Assembly: GCA_902537425.1 (NCBI GenBank)
Contig: CACBBD010000004.1
Span: 1-64,000, forward strand
Reading direction: 5' to 3'
DNA length: 64,000 nt
DNA from: an uncultured SAR86 cluster bacterium
GTDB lineage: Bacteria > Pseudomonadota > Gammaproteobacteria > Magnimaribacterales > Magnimaribacteraceae
Part shown: positions 62,481-64,000 of the stretch, in pieces
How positions within the stretch are numbered: position 1 is the stretch's first letter
Layout: every line of letters starts with the position of its first letter
Translations under genes and position numbers: made by a program
The notes under the pieces: model-generated
What the model saw: only the letters and a program-made list of their open reading frames with translations
Database searches by the model: none
Told to the model about the DNA's origin: nothing

Positions 62481-64000
62481 CTACACTATATCAATAGAAA
62501 TCAAGATTTCTTCTTCATAGATCTCATCAATTATGGAAATGCTATTATCGTCTGAAGGGATAGCTATATCTTGATTTGAAAGTAAGTCGCAAATATTAGC
62601 AACTTCTAATACAGGATCAGGGTTATCTAAATTACCAAATTCAAATCCGGGAGAATCATCTACTAGCCCTGTAACATAAAAAGCATTTTCTATATCATCA
62701 TTTCCTGAATTAAGAGCACTGTCTTCAGTCTCTAAGCCTGCATCTGAAATATTAGTACTGATTGTCACACCTGATAATGATGATGTTGCATAATTAGCAT
62801 CAACTAGAACAAAATCATCAGATGTTATACTAGATGCAGTTGTGTTCCATAGAATTAGCCAATATTGATAATCACTATCTCCACCCCTTTCTGCAGCTCC
62901 AGTTAAAAGGAAAGTATGATTGGACATTGTTCCCGTTCCTTGTTGAACTACAATAGTTTTTCCTGACCAATCAGATCCTCTTAATCCAATCTTATCAGAA
63001 CCATCTTGGAAATCAGTTATGACACCTTGGATACTGTAATATTCATCAAAATTAATACTTAAATCTTGATTGCTATCATTTCCGTTGAATGAATTACCAG
63101 AATCCCACTTCCAGCCAGTATTGTATTCAATCACGAACACATCATTACCATTACCACCAGTCATTTTAATTTGATGTTGTGAGTTAGAATACAGAGTATC
63201 ATTTCCGTCACCACCATCTAAAAGTGAGGTGCGACCTGAATTATTAGAATCTTTAATTATGTCATCTCCGGCACCACCGAAAATCATATAATTACTGTTA
63301 TCGTCAGACAGAGTGATATCATCATTACCAGCAAAACCTTGATAGAGTACATTCGTATTTGCAGTGTTAAGATTTATGGTGTCATTACCACTAGTGCCTT
63401 CTGAAAAAGTGACAGCACCTTGTTGATAAGATGTATCTCTGAGACCTTCTCCAGTTGGGAAAAGTAAATTCGCGTAAGCAGAGGAGTCTGTATCAATGGT
63501 TCTATCATAGACTAACCCAGATGCTGGCAATGCTGTAGTTGCACCAGTATATTTAAAACCAGAGTCGGTATAAATATCATTTATCAAAGCCGTGTTCAGA
63601 TCTGCACTGGCAGTAGAAGTAAACTCAGATAGATTTAAAGTATTAAATCCTACAGACAGAGCTGCCATATCTTTCGCCATCTCCGAACCGTCAATTTTAA
63701 GAGAATCCTGTATTCCAGATGGGCCTCTTACAGCCATCACGTAAGTATTAATTAACTCCATAACCGCCTTTGCAATTGGAGAATACACAGTAACGTCATC
63801 TGATATTTCACCTGATAAATAAGTTGAGATATCACTTATATCTGTATTACTTAATAATATATCAGTAAAGCTAGTTGAAGAAGAGCTTAAGTCTGCAGAA
63901 TTTGCATCTGTTAAGGTCTTTAATTCAGTTACTAAAGTTGTAGATAATTTTGTAAGCATTTTATCTACTACTGAATTTAGATCTATAGAAGAAGCGCTTT
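62481..64000 (-). CDS. RTX-type calcium-binding type I secretion substrate (N-terminus beyond window)
   Basis: RTX-like repeats GTSGNDTINLN, GFAGNDDITLSDD, GGAGDDIIKDS, GGDGNDTLYSN, GGNGNDVFVIEY; frame stays open to the window end (SASSIDLNSVVDK upstream of the track ATG). Confidence 0.9.
   Translation of the reverse strand, partial: SASSIDLNSVVDKMLTKLSTTLVTELKTLTDANSADLSSSSTSFTDILLSNTDISDISTYLSGEISDDVTVYSPIAKAVMELINTYVMAVRGPSGIQDSLKIDGSEMAKDMAALSVGFNTLNLSEFTSTASADLNTALINDIYTDSGFKYTGATTALPASGLVYDRTIDTDSSAYANLLFPTGEGLRDTSYQQGAVTFSEGTSGNDTINLNTANTNVLYQGFAGNDDITLSDDNSNYMIFGGAGDDIIKDSNNSGRTSLLDGGDGNDTLYSNSQHQIKMTGGNGNDVFVIEYNTGWKWDSGNSFNGNDSNQDLSINFDEYYSIQGVITDFQDGSDKIGLRGSDWSGKTIVVQQGTGTMSNHTFLLTGAAERGGDSDYQYWLILWNTTASSITSDDFVLVDANYATSSLSGVTISTNISDAGLETEDSALNSGNDDIENAFYVTGLVDDSPGFEFGNLDNPDPVLEVANICDLLSNQDIAIPSDDNSISIIDEIYEEEILISIDIV

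Noticed and set aside
1-64000. CRISPR arrays, transposons, integrases, prophage or defence systems
   Set aside because: No spaced direct repeats, terminal inverted repeats or matching proteins seen; the window is compact chromosomal core plus a T1SS operon.

Overview
The window is a low-GC, gene-dense, mostly housekeeping segment. It looks like a streamlined marine gammaproteobacterium (SAR86-like by gene content and AT bias), but that placement is inference only. From left to right it contains: 3' part of trpS; MFS, SDR and ALDH genes; a single-permease Lol system (lolC/E-like + lolD); an msbA-lpxK gene fusion followed by ycaR, kdsB and murB; lysE-type and DUF1285 genes; a candidate structured ncRNA on the minus strand (about 12919-13136); the ETF/ETF-QO genes; trmA, nfuA, sbcB, csiV-like and mfd; two acyl-CoA dehydrogenases; a long GAPDH; nqrABCDEF-apbE-nqrM; aceA; purB; amidohydrolase, GST and GIY-YIG genes; mnmA; icd; clpS-clpA; a serine hydrolase; infA; a CaiB/BaiF CoA-transferase; TPR and PhoD-like proteins; a group of secreted/envelope proteins of unknown role; and a tightly packed minus-strand type I secretion operon with an RTX substrate that runs off the right edge. 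No rRNA, tRNA, CRISPR array, transposase or prophage was recognised. The strongest candidates for something undescribed are the ~218-nt structured RNA gene, the MsbA-LpxK fusion, and the seven-gene RTX/T1SS operon with an extra predicted beta-barrel and a coupled periplasmic MBL-fold protein.
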